Of a stretch of DNA of 64,000 nucleotides, positions 46,623-55,967 are shown piece by piece; the first letter of the stretch is position 1; each line of letters begins with the position of its first letter. Under the pieces are notes generated by a model. The model worked only from the letters and a program-made list of their open reading frames with translations. It was not told the origin of the DNA and ran no database searches. A program made the position numbers and the translations under genes. The DNA lies in the NCBI GenBank assembly GCA_005885555.1, contig VAWN01000023.1:282638-346637 (forward strand), written 5' to 3'. Source of the stretch: Actinomycetota bacterium (GTDB taxonomy: Bacteria; Actinomycetota; Actinomycetes; Mycobacteriales; Micromonosporaceae).

Positions 46623-47816
46623 TCATGACGGAGTACGCGGCTTCGGCCGATGGGTCACCTCGCACGGCAGGACGGCGAACCCGCGCTGGTGCGGGGAGTG
46701 CACCCGGCGGGCGTTGGCCAGGTCGATCTCGTAGCTCGACACCAGGGCGCCGATCTCCTCCAGGGCGATCGCCATCTCCAGCCGGGCGAGCGGGGCGCCG
46801 AGGCAGTAGTGCCGTCCGCGGCCGAAGCTCATCAGCCGGGCCGGGTTGCGGTCCAGGTCGTACCGGTCGGGCTCGGCGAACACCCGCTCGTCCCGGTTGG
46901 CCGAGGCGTGCAGGATCGCGATCCGGGCGCCGGCCGGCAGGTGCACCCCGTGGCTGACGATGTCCTCGGTGAGCGTGCGGGCGACCATCTGGCTCGCCGA
47001 GTCGTAGCGCAGCGTCTCCTCGGACCAGTCCGCGGCCCGCCCGTCGAGCCCGATCCGCTGGACGTCGGGATGGCGCCATCCGTGGTACCAGGCGTTCCCG
47101 ATCGTCTTGCCGGCCGAGTCGTTGCCGCCGGTGACCGCGAGGAAGAGGAACGCGACCACCTGCGAGTCGGTGAGCCGGCCGCCGCGCACGTCGGCGTGCA
47201 TCAGGTCCGACGTCAGGTTCCCGCCGCGGCGGCGACGCAGGTCCTTGACCAGCCCGACGAAGTACTCGGCCAGCCGCAGCGCCGCGGTGGCCGACGTCGT
47301 GCCCCGCTCATCCGACCCGTCCGCGCGCTGGCTCACCTGGTCGCTGTCGGCGCGGACCTGGTCCCAGTCTTCGGCCGGTATGCCGAGCATGTCGCACACC
47401 ACGTCGTTGGCCAGGGCCGCGGCGTAGTCGGCGGCGAAGTCGAAGCGCCGCTGATCGCGCAGGGGCTCCAGCCGTTCGCGGGCGAGCTTGCGGATGCGCG
47501 GTTCCATGGTGGCGACCCGGTGCGGCATGAACGGGGCCGAGCACAGCCCGCGGTACCTGCCGTGCTCGGGCGGGTCCATCGCGAGGAAGAAGGCGGTGTT
47601 GACCGCGTGCGGGCCCCACAGTTCGTTCTCCAGGGAGATGCCGTTGCGGCTGGAGAACCGCCGCCAGTCGCGCAGCGCCGCGTTCACGTCGTGGTACCGG
47701 GACAGGGCCCAGAAGTCGCGCTCGTCGTCGCGGTACACCGGCGCGTGGGCCCGCAGCCACGCGAAGACGGGGTACGGGTCGTCGTGCAGCCGGTAGTCGA
47801 ACGGGTCGTACCTCAC
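46623..47816 (-). CDS. Cytochrome P450 (paralogue of the 20.5-kb P450)
   Basis: 397 residues from the GTG at 47816, coupled to the Rieske stop (GTGA). N-terminus YDPFDYRLHDDPYPVFAWLRAHAPVYRDD, I-helix AVTGGNDSAGKTIG, ExxR SEETLRYDSASQM, heme loop FGRGRHYCLGAPLARLE and C-terminus RRVHSPHQRGFAVLP. It shares most of these with the P450 at 20516-21733, so the cluster carries a duplicated pair at opposite ends. The substrate may be the residue loaded by the following A-PCP protein. Confidence 0.93.
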   Translation of the reverse strand: MRYDPFDYRLHDDPYPVFAWLRAHAPVYRDDERDFWALSRYHDVNAALRDWRRFSSRNGISLENELWGPHAVNTAFFLAMDPPEHGRYRGLCSAPFMPHRVATMEPRIRKLARERLEPLRDQRRFDFAADYAAALANDVVCDMLGIPAEDWDQVRADSDQVSQRADGSDERGTTSATAALRLAEYFVGLVKDLRRRRGGNLTSDLMHADVRGGRLTDSQVVAFLFLAVTGGNDSAGKTIGNAWYHGWRHPDVQRIGLDGRAADWSEETLRYDSASQMVARTLTEDIVSHGVHLPAGARIAILHASANRDERVFAEPDRYDLDRNPARLMSFGRGRHYCLGAPLARLEMAIALEEIGALVSSYEIDLANARRVHSPHQRGFAVLPCEVTHRPKPRTPS

Positions 47817-48829
47817 GCCGCCGGGCGCCTCGTGGCGTAGCGCTCGACCAGTTCCAGATAGGCGCGGCGGTACTCCAGGCTGAACTTGTCCGACCGGGTG
47901 TGTGCCTGGCTGTGACTGTCCAGCGGCGCCTCGATCGGCCGGAGCTTGTCCAGGATCACGAAGTCCTCGTCGAAGATCTCCTGCTCCCACTGGCGCATCT
48001 GCGCGATGTCCGCGCCGTGCAGCTCCGGAACGGCCGAGTCGATCCCGATCGACCAGAAGTGCCGGACCCGTAGCCCGTCCGCGCTGATCGGGGTGGCGAA
48101 CTGGATGACCAGGCTGTGCCCGCCACCCGGGAAGTCCGCCCGCACGGTCGCGAACATGGGCACCGAGACGAAGAAGCTGAACGCCTGCTTGCCGGCGAGC
48201 CCGGAGTTGCCGCTCAGCGCCGTGCCGCCGAGGTCCACGTCCAGCGCCCAGCGCAGCTCGGTGCCGCCGTGTTCCACCCGGTACGGGTCGACGACCTGCT
48301 GGACGTTCGGGCCCATCGAGACGCGGTGCACGAACGCGAAGTGGGACATGTCCCGGAAGTTCTCGGTGATCTGGCGCAGCCCGCAGGTCAGGTCCGTCGG
48401 GCCGCCGTGCGCGAACCGCCAGTCGGGGTCGCGCGCCTCGGGCAGGTCCGGCAGGTCCAGTTCCGGAGTTTCGAGGGCGGCCCACACGTGTCCGTACGCC
48501 TCGGTCGACGGGTACACCCTGAGATCGGAACGCGGGGGCGGCGGCCGGTCCGGCAGCGAGGGGACCGCGGTACAGGCACCGGTGCCCGGTGCGAAACGCC
48601 AGCCGTGGTACGGGCATTCGAGGCAGTCCTGGGTGAGCTGACCGAGGCTGAGCGTCATGCCACGGTGCGGGCAGTACGCACCGGCCACTGTGGACACTGC
48701 GCCCACCCGGTAGACGACGAGCTGCTCGCCGAGGATGTTCGCGCCGAAGACGCCGGTCTCCGCCACGTCTTCCACCCGGGCGACGGGGAACCACACGTGG
48801 CGCAACATGTCGTACTCCGCTGGAAGCAC
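47813..48829 (-). CDS. Rieske non-heme iron oxygenase
   Basis: 338 residues from the GTG at 48829 with GGAAGGA 7 bp upstream (ATG at 48808 possible). The Rieske [2Fe-2S] site CPHRG...CPYHGW has the C-x-H-x16-C-x2-H spacing; the mononuclear iron motif is NFRDMSHFAFVHR. VanA-like single-component architecture, so reductase must come from elsewhere. VioQ, a Rieske enzyme, hydroxylates capreomycidine in viomycin, which is a suggestive parallel given the VioC/VioD-like genes, but the substrate is unproven. First gene of a seven-gene minus-strand operon reaching the thioesterase at 40327. Confidence 0.92.
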   Translation of the reverse strand: MLPAEYDMLRHVWFPVARVEDVAETGVFGANILGEQLVVYRVGAVSTVAGAYCPHRGMTLSLGQLTQDCLECPYHGWRFAPGTGACTAVPSLPDRPPPPRSDLRVYPSTEAYGHVWAALETPELDLPDLPEARDPDWRFAHGGPTDLTCGLRQITENFRDMSHFAFVHRVSMGPNVQQVVDPYRVEHGGTELRWALDVDLGGTALSGNSGLAGKQAFSFFVSVPMFATVRADFPGGGHSLVIQFATPISADGLRVRHFWSIGIDSAVPELHGADIAQMRQWEQEIFDEDFVILDKLRPIEAPLDSHSQAHTRSDKFSLEYRRAYLELVERYATRRPAA

Positions 48830-48974
48830 CGGCTCGTCCTTCCGCTCAGTCGTCCCCGAGCCATGGTGGCCGATCGGTGCGCGGGTGATGGTTCCCCGCT
48901 TCAGGGGACAGGCGGGCGCGGGTACCGGGTCGGTACCTTGCCAGGGTGGCCGCCGTGCGGAGGGAGAAGACCAG

Positions 48975-49673
48975 ATGTCCGACGTGACGGATGCTTTCCT
49001 GACGGGGGCGTCGAACGCGTCCCGGTTCAGCTGGTTGAGCTTCGACGTCTCCACCGCGATGCCGACCGGCTGGCGCGAGGAGATCGAGAAGGTGGCCCGC
49101 AACGAGCGGATCACCAAGCACCTGATCCCACCGCACTCGACGTCGCGGGAAGCCAGCGACGTGACCTCGATCCAGGTCATGACCGTGCGCGGAGCGACGG
49201 TGTGGGAGCGGCTGCCGTGGCTGACCGACCTGTACCGCGACTACTTCCGCGTCCTCTACGAGGAGGCGACCGGCCGCCGGCTGTACCCGACCGACGACCG
49301 GCGCTACGCGGTCGTGATGAACGTCCAGGAAGGCACCGACCGCTACGAGTGCCACGTGGACACCAACCCGGTCGAGGCGCTGCTCTATGTGACCGACCAC
49401 CCGCGCGGTACCGGCGGTGAGCTCGTGGTGGCCAACAACGTGGACGCGCGTTCGGTGGCCGAGGTCGACGAGGACTGTTCGATCCTCTACCCGTCCTCGG
49501 GCCAGCTGGTCTTCTTCGACGCCCGTCGGTTCCCGCACTACGTCCGTGCGCTGCGCGAGCCGGCGCTGCGGGTGGCGGTCGGGATGAACTACTACACCGA
49601 CGAGTGCCCGGAAGCGACCCGTCCCCAGGACCTGAACGACTATCTGTACGGGGCACAGCAGCTGGTCGGCTAG
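48975..49673 (+). CDS. 2OG-Fe(II) oxygenase
   Basis: 232 residues, ATG with GGAGGGAG upstream. Double-stranded beta-helix core with iron ligands in YECHVDTNPVEALLYVTDHP (HxD) and FPHYVRALREPALRVAVGMNYY (distal His and the 2OG-binding Arg). Belongs with P4Hc/PF13640-like small-molecule hydroxylases. It is the third Fe/2OG enzyme of the cluster. Divergent from the Rieske gene and convergent with LuxR copy 2, so it is a single-gene transcript. The substrate is unknown. Confidence 0.88.
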   Translation: MSDVTDAFLTGASNASRFSWLSFDVSTAMPTGWREEIEKVARNERITKHLIPPHSTSREASDVTSIQVMTVRGATVWERLPWLTDLYRDYFRVLYEEATGRRLYPTDDRRYAVVMNVQEGTDRYECHVDTNPVEALLYVTDHPRGTGGELVVANNVDARSVAEVDEDCSILYPSSGQLVFFDARRFPHYVRALREPALRVAVGMNYYTDECPEATRPQDLNDYLYGAQQLVG

Positions 49674-49683
49674 CGCCCGCGCC

Positions 49684-50292
49684 TCAGGCGTCCGAGCGGG
49701 CGGCCAGCCGGCCGAGCAGGGCGGCCCGGGTGAGCTCGGCCTTGTTGCCGGCCCCGAGCTTGGCCCTGATCCGCTTGACGTATGTGTCGACGGTATGCGG
49801 GCTGATCCCGAGCCGGGTGGCGATCTGTCCATGGGTCAGCCCACCGGCGATCTGGCGCAGCACCTGCTCCTCACGCTCCGAGAGGTGCCGGGCCGCCGCC
49901 CCGGTGCGTGGGACGAGCTGCGGATCGTCGCAGTCGCCCGGGCACAGGTGCGCTCCGGAAATGATGGCCCGCACCGCCGAGACGATGCGCTCGCCCGACT
50001 CCCGCTTGCTGACCACCCCGGAGGCACCCGCCCGCAGGTAGCTCGCGCCCTCGGTGGCTCCCTCGTTGTTCAATATCAGGACCGGCGTGCACTGGGCAGC
50101 CGCACTGATGTTTGTGAGATCTCCGGCGGGCGAGAGCGCATCCACGTCGATCAGTGCCGCGTCAGCCAGCCAGGACGGTTCTTCGTGGGGTGACGCCCGC
50201 ACCGCAACGACCTTGATTCCGGCGTTGGTCAACGTGTGGACGAGGCCGATGAGGAAGAGGGGTGAGTTCACAAGGATATCGGTCCGGATCAC
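49684..50292 (-). CDS. LuxR/NarL-type regulator with atypical receiver (copy 2)
   Basis: 202 residues from a GTG. It nearly repeats the regulator at 14775: [32 protein letters not shown]..., [31 protein letters not shown], and an almost identical [47 protein letters not shown]. The receiver lacks the usual acidic pair. Same orientation as copy 1, 35 kb apart. Likely regulates the cluster, possibly the PKS/NRPS operon whose last gene ends 158 bp away. Confidence 0.9.
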   Translation of the reverse strand: MIRTDILVNSPLFLIGLVHTLTNAGIKVVAVRASPHEEPSWLADAALIDVDALSPAGDLTNISAAAQCTPVLILNNEGATEGASYLRAGASGVVSKRESGERIVSAVRAIISGAHLCPGDCDDPQLVPRTGAAARHLSEREEQVLRQIAGGLTHGQIATRLGISPHTVDTYVKRIRAKLGAGNKAELTRAALLGRLAARSDA

Positions 50293-50450
50293 AACTGCCC
50301 CCGCAATCGTCCGTGCGTCACCAGACGTCGGTGACCTGCTCGGCCGACGCCCGGTTTCTCCTCTTACTGCGGACGGCGATCACGGCGACCTGCCGCTACG
50401 CCGGTGCGGAGAGAGTATCCGAGGAGTGCCGGTACGGGAATGCCGCTATC

Positions 50451-53400
50451 TCAGCCGGCTGTGCCATGGTGGCCGGCCGCGACGCGGGAAGCGTCGAGCA
50501 TGACCGCGATCTCTGCGGCGAGCGCGTCGACCGTCGAATGATCGAACAGCGACCCGACCCCCAGCTCGATGCCGAAGTGGGCGCTGATCCGGCTCGCCAG
50601 CTGCACCGCGGCCAGCGAGTTACCGCCGATCTCGAAGAAGTCCGCGGTCGGGTTGATCTCCTCCAGACCCAGCGCGGACGACCACAGCGCGTGCAGCTCG
50701 CCGGCGATGTCCCGAGCACCGGCCGGGGCGGCGGCCGTGACCGTCAGGGCGGTCGGCGGCGGCGCCGGTACCGGCTGCGGCGCCGGTACCGGCTGCGGTG
50801 CCCGGGAACCGGCCGGAGCAGGGGCGACCGCGCCGGCGAGATCGACCAGGACGACGGGTGGGGCCGCGGTCTGCAGCAGCTGAAGGAAGATCTCCGCGCC
50901 CTCGTCCGGCGACAGGGTCCGGTCGGGTGGATCGGACCGGTGCCCGGCCGCGGGACCGTGCCCGTTCGGTGACGGGGGAGTCGCCGGGGCAGGAGTACGC
51001 GGGGTACCCGCCCCGAATGCCCGCTGCGTAACGGTCCGGAACAGATAGGACTCCACGTGCAGTAGCAGCCGGCTCGACCCGGTATCGACGATGTCGAAGT
51101 CCACGGCCCGCTGGTTGGACTGCTCCTGCGGATGGAAGCGGGCGTACACCTCGATATCGGCGGTGATCGGCCCGTGCGCGACGACCCGACGGTACATGAA
51201 CGGGGCCTGGATGCTGCCGTCCGGCTGCTCCTCGCGCAGGATGCCGGCGGCGACGTCGACCAGCGCCGGGTGCAGCGGGTGCACGGGGATGTCGGACCGG
51301 TAGCGCTCGGGAAGCACGAGTCTGGCCAGCCGCTGCTGCGCGTCGCCGCGCACCTCGGTGACGGACCGCCAGCGGGGTCCGAACTCGATCCAGGCGGCCC
51401 GGCCCTGGACGGGTATCTCCGGTAGCGTGGCGCGCAGGCCGGTCAGCTCCAGCTCGCCGCCGGCATCCGTCGCCTCGACCCAGGTCGCGGTGGCGTGCTC
51501 GGTCCACGCGTCTGCTGACGGTTCCGGACGCGAGTCCACGATGATCCGTCGGCTGCTGCCCAGCGGGCGGACGCGCACCCGGACCCGGCGGGTGCCGTCG
51601 GCGACCAGCGGCGCCGCCAGTACCACGTCGCGCAGTTCCACCGGCCACGTCGCGGACCGGGCCAGCGCCGCCTTGAACATCAGCTGCAGCAGGCCCGTGC
51701 CGGGCAGCACCGAGACGCCGTCGAAGATGTGCTCGTCGAGCTGCCAGTTGGCGCCGGGGACGAGCACCTCCTCCAGTGCCGCGTCCGGATCGGCCGGCTC
51801 GGTCGGTGGGCGGGACGAGCCGTTGAGCGACGAGCCGTTGAGCACGGCCCGGCCCTCCGGGGACCGGGCGAGCATGCCGACCTCGGCCCACCCCGGCCAC
51901 TGCACCGAGATGGTGCGGCGCCGCGCGGACGAGCGGGAGACGCTGTAGGCGTCGAGGAAGGCGTTCGCCGCGGCGTAGTCGGCACTGCCGTACATGCCCG
52001 TGGCGCCCGCCAGGCTCGAACACAGCACCAGGAAGTCCAGCGGAGCGCGGTCGGCGAAGACCTCGTCGATCGCGAGGACGCCGGCCGCCTTGGGCGCCAG
52101 GACCGCGCGCAGTTCGGCGATGCTGCGCCGTTCCAGCAGTCCGCCGCCGGGCACCCCGGCCGCGTGCACGACGCCGTTGACCGGGCCGAGGCGGGTCTCC
52201 ACGGCGTCGGCGACCCGGGCGAGCGCCGCGGTGTCGGTGACGTCGCAGCCGAAGGCGAGGACCGTGGCTCCCGCCTCCTCCAGCGCCGCCAGCTGCTGCT
52301 CCACCGCGGCCCGGTCGGCCCGCGAGGCGACCTCGGTCCGCCCGACCAGCACCAGGTTCGGCCGGGCTCCGCTCTCGGCCAGGGCGCGCGCCAGTACCAG
52401 GCCGATGCCGCCCAGACCGCCGGTGACGAGGTAGATCCCCCGCTCGCGCACGGCGGGGGCCACCGGGGTGGACACCGACTCGGCCAGCCAGGGGGACCAC
52501 CGCACGGCTCCGCGCACGGCGATCAGCGGGTCCTCCCCGGCGAGAGCATCGCTCAGCGCGCTCTCCGCCGGCCGGTCACCGACGTCGACCAGCTGGCAGC
52601 GCAGTCCGGGTACCTCCAGCTCGGCGCTGCGGAGCAGGCCCAGGACCGCCGCGCTGGCGGGATTGACGGACTCACCACCGGTGACGTCGACCAGTCCACG
52701 ACCCAGCACGGCCAGGCGTACCGGCACCCGCAACCGGCGTTGCACCGCGGCGGCGGCGCGCAGCGTAGCGAACAGCACCTCCACACCGGCGGCCAGCTGC
52801 CTGTCCAGGTCGGCCGCACGCACCCGCGCGGGCGCATCGAGCAGCGTGGCGTGCACGAGGAGGATCCGGCCGTCGCCCGGCTCCGCTGACCGCAGGCCCA
52901 GCTGCGCGATCCACTGGTCCGCCCCATGGCGACCGGAGTCGACGAGGATCCGGGTACGGTAGCCGGCCCGCTGCAGCGCGGCCTGCACGGACCGGACCGC
53001 GGGGTCGTCCGACGCCGCCAGCAGCAGGGCCCGGCCGATCCGGGCCGCCGGCGGTACCGGACCGGTCACCGTCGCGCTCGACGGCGTCCACCGCAGCTCG
53101 CCGAACCGCCACCGGTTGCCGGTACCGGCGACTGCTTCCGGAACCGGCGCGGCGACGGACGGGAGCGGGGCCGGCGCGCGAGCGGAGGTGGCGTCGGGTG
53201 CCGGACCTCCCGACGGCACGGGAAGGTCGGTGGGCTCGACCCAGAACCGGCGGCGCTGGTACGGATACCCGGGCACGACGACCCTGCGGTAGCCGCGCGC
53301 GCCGTCCTCCTCCCAGGCGGAGACCGGTACCCCGTCGGCCCAGAGCTGGGCGAGCGCGGCCTGCAGGGCGGTACCCGGCTCGCCGCCGGTGGTCGGCAGG

Positions 53401-55850
53401 AAGCGGCTGCCGGACAGCTGGTCGCCACGGCCGGCCCGCAGCAGCGCGAGCAGGGTGCGGCCCGGCCCGACCTCCAGGACGTGCGCGGGCCCGCGGTCGA
53501 GCAGCTCTTCCGCCGCGGCGGCGAACCGGACCGGCTGGACGAGCTGCTGCGCCCAGAACCGGGGCGAGGTGGCGTCGCCGGACGCCAGCAGGGCCCCGGT
53601 CGCCGCGGAGAGGACCGGGATCTCGGGCGGCCGCAGGGGCAGGTCGCGCAGGACCGCCTCCCATTCCTGCGCGGCCGCGGCCATGGCGGGGGAGTGGAAC
53701 GCGTGCGACGTCGCGAGTTCCCGGCTGTGCAGGCCCTGTGCCGCCAACCGCTGCGCGACCTCGCGCAGGTCGTCCTCGTCGCCGCTGAGCACCACCTCGC
53801 GGGCGCTGTTGACCGCGGCGACGACGACCCGCCCGGTGAGCTGGTCCTCGACCTTCTCGACGGGGGCGCCGACGGCGAGCATCCGGCCGCGGGGCGCGCG
53901 GCCGATCGCCTGCGCCCGGTGGGCGACCGCCCGCAGGCCGTCCTCGAAACCGAGGACACCGGCGACGGTACCGGCGACGAACTCGCCCAGGCTGTGCCCG
54001 ACCAGCACGTCCGGCTGGACGCCCCAGTGCATCAGGCAGTGCGCCAGGGTGGACTCCAGCACGTACATCAGCGGCTGCGTCACGTCGGTCTCGGTCAGCT
54101 CCGGATCGGGCTCGGGCGACAGCCACAGCGCGCGCAGATCGCGGTCGAGCAGCGGCCGCAGCACCTCGAAGGCGGCGTCGCAGCCGGACCGGAACAGCGG
54201 CTCGTCCTCGTACAGGTCCCGCAACATCCCGTGCTGTTGCGCCCCCTGGCCGGGGAACGCGAACACGATCTCGCGGGCCACGTCGTCGCCGGTGCGCAGG
54301 TACCTGCCGTCGCGTAACCGTCGCGCGGCGTCGGCGGCGCCGGTCGCCACCAGTGCCGCGCGGACGCGGCGCCGGGTCCGGCCGACCCGCAGGGTGTGCG
54401 CGGCGTCCGCGAAGTCCTCCTCCGGCAGGGTCTCGAAATGACCGGCGAGCCGCTCGCGCAGCTGGGTCTCGGCCGCCGTCGAGGCCGCCGACCAGGTGAG
54501 CACCTCGACCGGCCGACGGCGCCGGGGACGCTGCGCCGGGGGCGGTGCCTCCTCGACCACCGCGTGTGCGTTGGTACCCCCGATCCCGAAGGAGCTGACC
54601 CCGGCGCGTCGCGGGCGCCCGGGCTCGGCCGGCCAGTCGCGCAGGCTCGTGTTGAGGTAGAAGGGCGAGGTGTCCCAGCCGAACTCCGGGTTCGGCGCCG
54701 TCACGTTGATGCTCGGCGGCAGTTGCCGGTGCGCGAGGGCGAGCACCGTCTTGATCAACGCGGCCATCCCGGCCGCCTGGCCGAGATGGCCGATGTTCGA
54801 CTTCACCGAGGCGACCGCGCAGAAGCCGGTGCGCAGCGGCTCGCGGCTGACCGCGCGGTACGCGTCGACGAGGCCGGCCAGCTCGATGGGGTCGCCGACG
54901 CGGGTACCGGTGCCGTGCGCCTCGACGTAGGAGATCTCGGCCGGTTGCACCCCGCTCAGGGTCAGCGCGCGCCGGATGCAGTCGCTCTGGCCGCTGATGC
55001 TCGGCGCCGAGTAGCCGACCTTGCGGGAGCCGTCGTTGTTCACCGCCGAACCCAGGACGACGGCGTGGACGGTGTCGTTGTCCCGTAGGGCGGCGGACAA
55101 CGGCTTCAGCAGAACGGCGCCCACACCGTCGCCGAAGTTCGTGCCGGTCGCGTCGGCGGAGAAGGCGCGGACGACGCCGTCCATGGACCGCAGCCCGCCG
55201 GCCATCGGCAGGTACCCGCGGTGGTAGGGGAACTCCACGTCGACGCCGCCCGCCACGGCCATGTCGCAGTCGCCGACGCGAAGCGCCGTGCACGCCAGGT
55301 GCAGCGCGACGAGGGAGCTGGAACAGGCGGTGAGCACGCTGGCGCTGACCCCGCGCAGGCCGAGCTTGTAGGAGATGAACGTGCTCAGGTAGTCGGCGTT
55401 GTTACCGATGTCGATCGCGTTGTACCCGACCGCCTCCATGATCTCCGGGTTGTGTTCAACGTAGTCGTAGCGGTACCGGTTGACGTTCGTCGCCGCGAAC
55501 AGTCCGATCTCCCCGGGGTAGCGCTGGGGGTCGTAGCCCGCGTGTTCGAGGGTGCCGTGCACCGTCTCAAGCATCAGCCGGTACTGCGGGTCGCGCAGTT
55601 CGGCCTCGCGCGGCGTGATGGCGAACAGCTCCGCGTCGAACGTGTCGGAGTCGGCGAGCACCGGGCGCCTGCGGACGTAGCCGGGGCGGGCGATGCGGTC
55701 CGCGCGTTCGTAGTAGCGCAGCAGCTCCTCGTCGTCCAGCTCCGTCGTGCAGTCCCGGCCGGCGACGAGGTTGGCCCAGAACTGCGGCAGCCCGTCGGCC
55801 CGGGGAAAACGACCGGCCATGCCGATGATGGCAATCGGTTCCACCGCCAT
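50451..55850 (-). CDS. Type I PKS, KS-AT-KR-DH-ACP
   Basis: 1799 residues from the ATG at 55850 with GGAGGTGG 6 bp upstream. KS 1-430 (Cys176 in LTACSSSL, His312 in EAHGTGT, His355 in KSNIGH). AT 525-830 (GHSLGE, Ser620; HAFH 716-719, which indicates malonyl-CoA). KR about 1135-1320 (TGGLGGIG 1143-1150, Tyr1292 in GSADYAAAN). DH-like hot-dog about 1365-1640 (DEHIFDGVSVLPGTG, His1374; HPALVDVAAG, Asp). ACP about 1725-1799 (FFEIGGNSL, Ser1745), rather NRPS-like. KR before DH reverses the normal order. One malonate extension with reduction and dehydration is expected. Last gene of the NRPS/peptidase/C operon. Confidence 0.93.
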   Translation of the reverse strand: MAVEPIAIIGMAGRFPRADGLPQFWANLVAGRDCTTELDDEELLRYYERADRIARPGYVRRRPVLADSDTFDAELFAITPREAELRDPQYRLMLETVHGTLEHAGYDPQRYPGEIGLFAATNVNRYRYDYVEHNPEIMEAVGYNAIDIGNNADYLSTFISYKLGLRGVSASVLTACSSSLVALHLACTALRVGDCDMAVAGGVDVEFPYHRGYLPMAGGLRSMDGVVRAFSADATGTNFGDGVGAVLLKPLSAALRDNDTVHAVVLGSAVNNDGSRKVGYSAPSISGQSDCIRRALTLSGVQPAEISYVEAHGTGTRVGDPIELAGLVDAYRAVSREPLRTGFCAVASVKSNIGHLGQAAGMAALIKTVLALAHRQLPPSINVTAPNPEFGWDTSPFYLNTSLRDWPAEPGRPRRAGVSSFGIGGTNAHAVVEEAPPPAQRPRRRRPVEVLTWSAASTAAETQLRERLAGHFETLPEEDFADAAHTLRVGRTRRRVRAALVATGAADAARRLRDGRYLRTGDDVAREIVFAFPGQGAQQHGMLRDLYEDEPLFRSGCDAAFEVLRPLLDRDLRALWLSPEPDPELTETDVTQPLMYVLESTLAHCLMHWGVQPDVLVGHSLGEFVAGTVAGVLGFEDGLRAVAHRAQAIGRAPRGRMLAVGAPVEKVEDQLTGRVVVAAVNSAREVVLSGDEDDLREVAQRLAAQGLHSRELATSHAFHSPAMAAAAQEWEAVLRDLPLRPPEIPVLSAATGALLASGDATSPRFWAQQLVQPVRFAAAAEELLDRGPAHVLEVGPGRTLLALLRAGRGDQLSGSRFLPTTGGEPGTALQAALAQLWADGVPVSAWEEDGARGYRRVVVPGYPYQRRRFWVEPTDLPVPSGGPAPDATSARAPAPLPSVAAPVPEAVAGTGNRWRFGELRWTPSSATVTGPVPPAARIGRALLLAASDDPAVRSVQAALQRAGYRTRILVDSGRHGADQWIAQLGLRSAEPGDGRILLVHATLLDAPARVRAADLDRQLAAGVEVLFATLRAAAAVQRRLRVPVRLAVLGRGLVDVTGGESVNPASAAVLGLLRSAELEVPGLRCQLVDVGDRPAESALSDALAGEDPLIAVRGAVRWSPWLAESVSTPVAPAVRERGIYLVTGGLGGIGLVLARALAESGARPNLVLVGRTEVASRADRAAVEQQLAALEEAGATVLAFGCDVTDTAALARVADAVETRLGPVNGVVHAAGVPGGGLLERRSIAELRAVLAPKAAGVLAIDEVFADRAPLDFLVLCSSLAGATGMYGSADYAAANAFLDAYSVSRSSARRRTISVQWPGWAEVGMLARSPEGRAVLNGSSLNGSSRPPTEPADPDAALEEVLVPGANWQLDEHIFDGVSVLPGTGLLQLMFKAALARSATWPVELRDVVLAAPLVADGTRRVRVRVRPLGSSRRIIVDSRPEPSADAWTEHATATWVEATDAGGELELTGLRATLPEIPVQGRAAWIEFGPRWRSVTEVRGDAQQRLARLVLPERYRSDIPVHPLHPALVDVAAGILREEQPDGSIQAPFMYRRVVAHGPITADIEVYARFHPQEQSNQRAVDFDIVDTGSSRLLLHVESYLFRTVTQRAFGAGTPRTPAPATPPSPNGHGPAAGHRSDPPDRTLSPDEGAEIFLQLLQTAAPPVVLVDLAGAVAPAPAGSRAPQPVPAPQPVPAPPPTALTVTAAAPAGARDIAGELHALWSSALGLEEINPTADFFEIGGNSLAAVQLASRISAHFGIELGVGSLFDHSTVDALAAEIAVMLDASRVAAGHHGTAG

Positions 55851-55967
55851 GCGCCACCTCCGAGCCCCGGGGGTTACATCCAGCGTCACGGGAGGGTCCC
55901 CGGCCTGGATTCTGCTGTGGTCGCCGGTGCGCCTCACGTCCCGGGAACCTGCGACGGCCGTTGCCGG

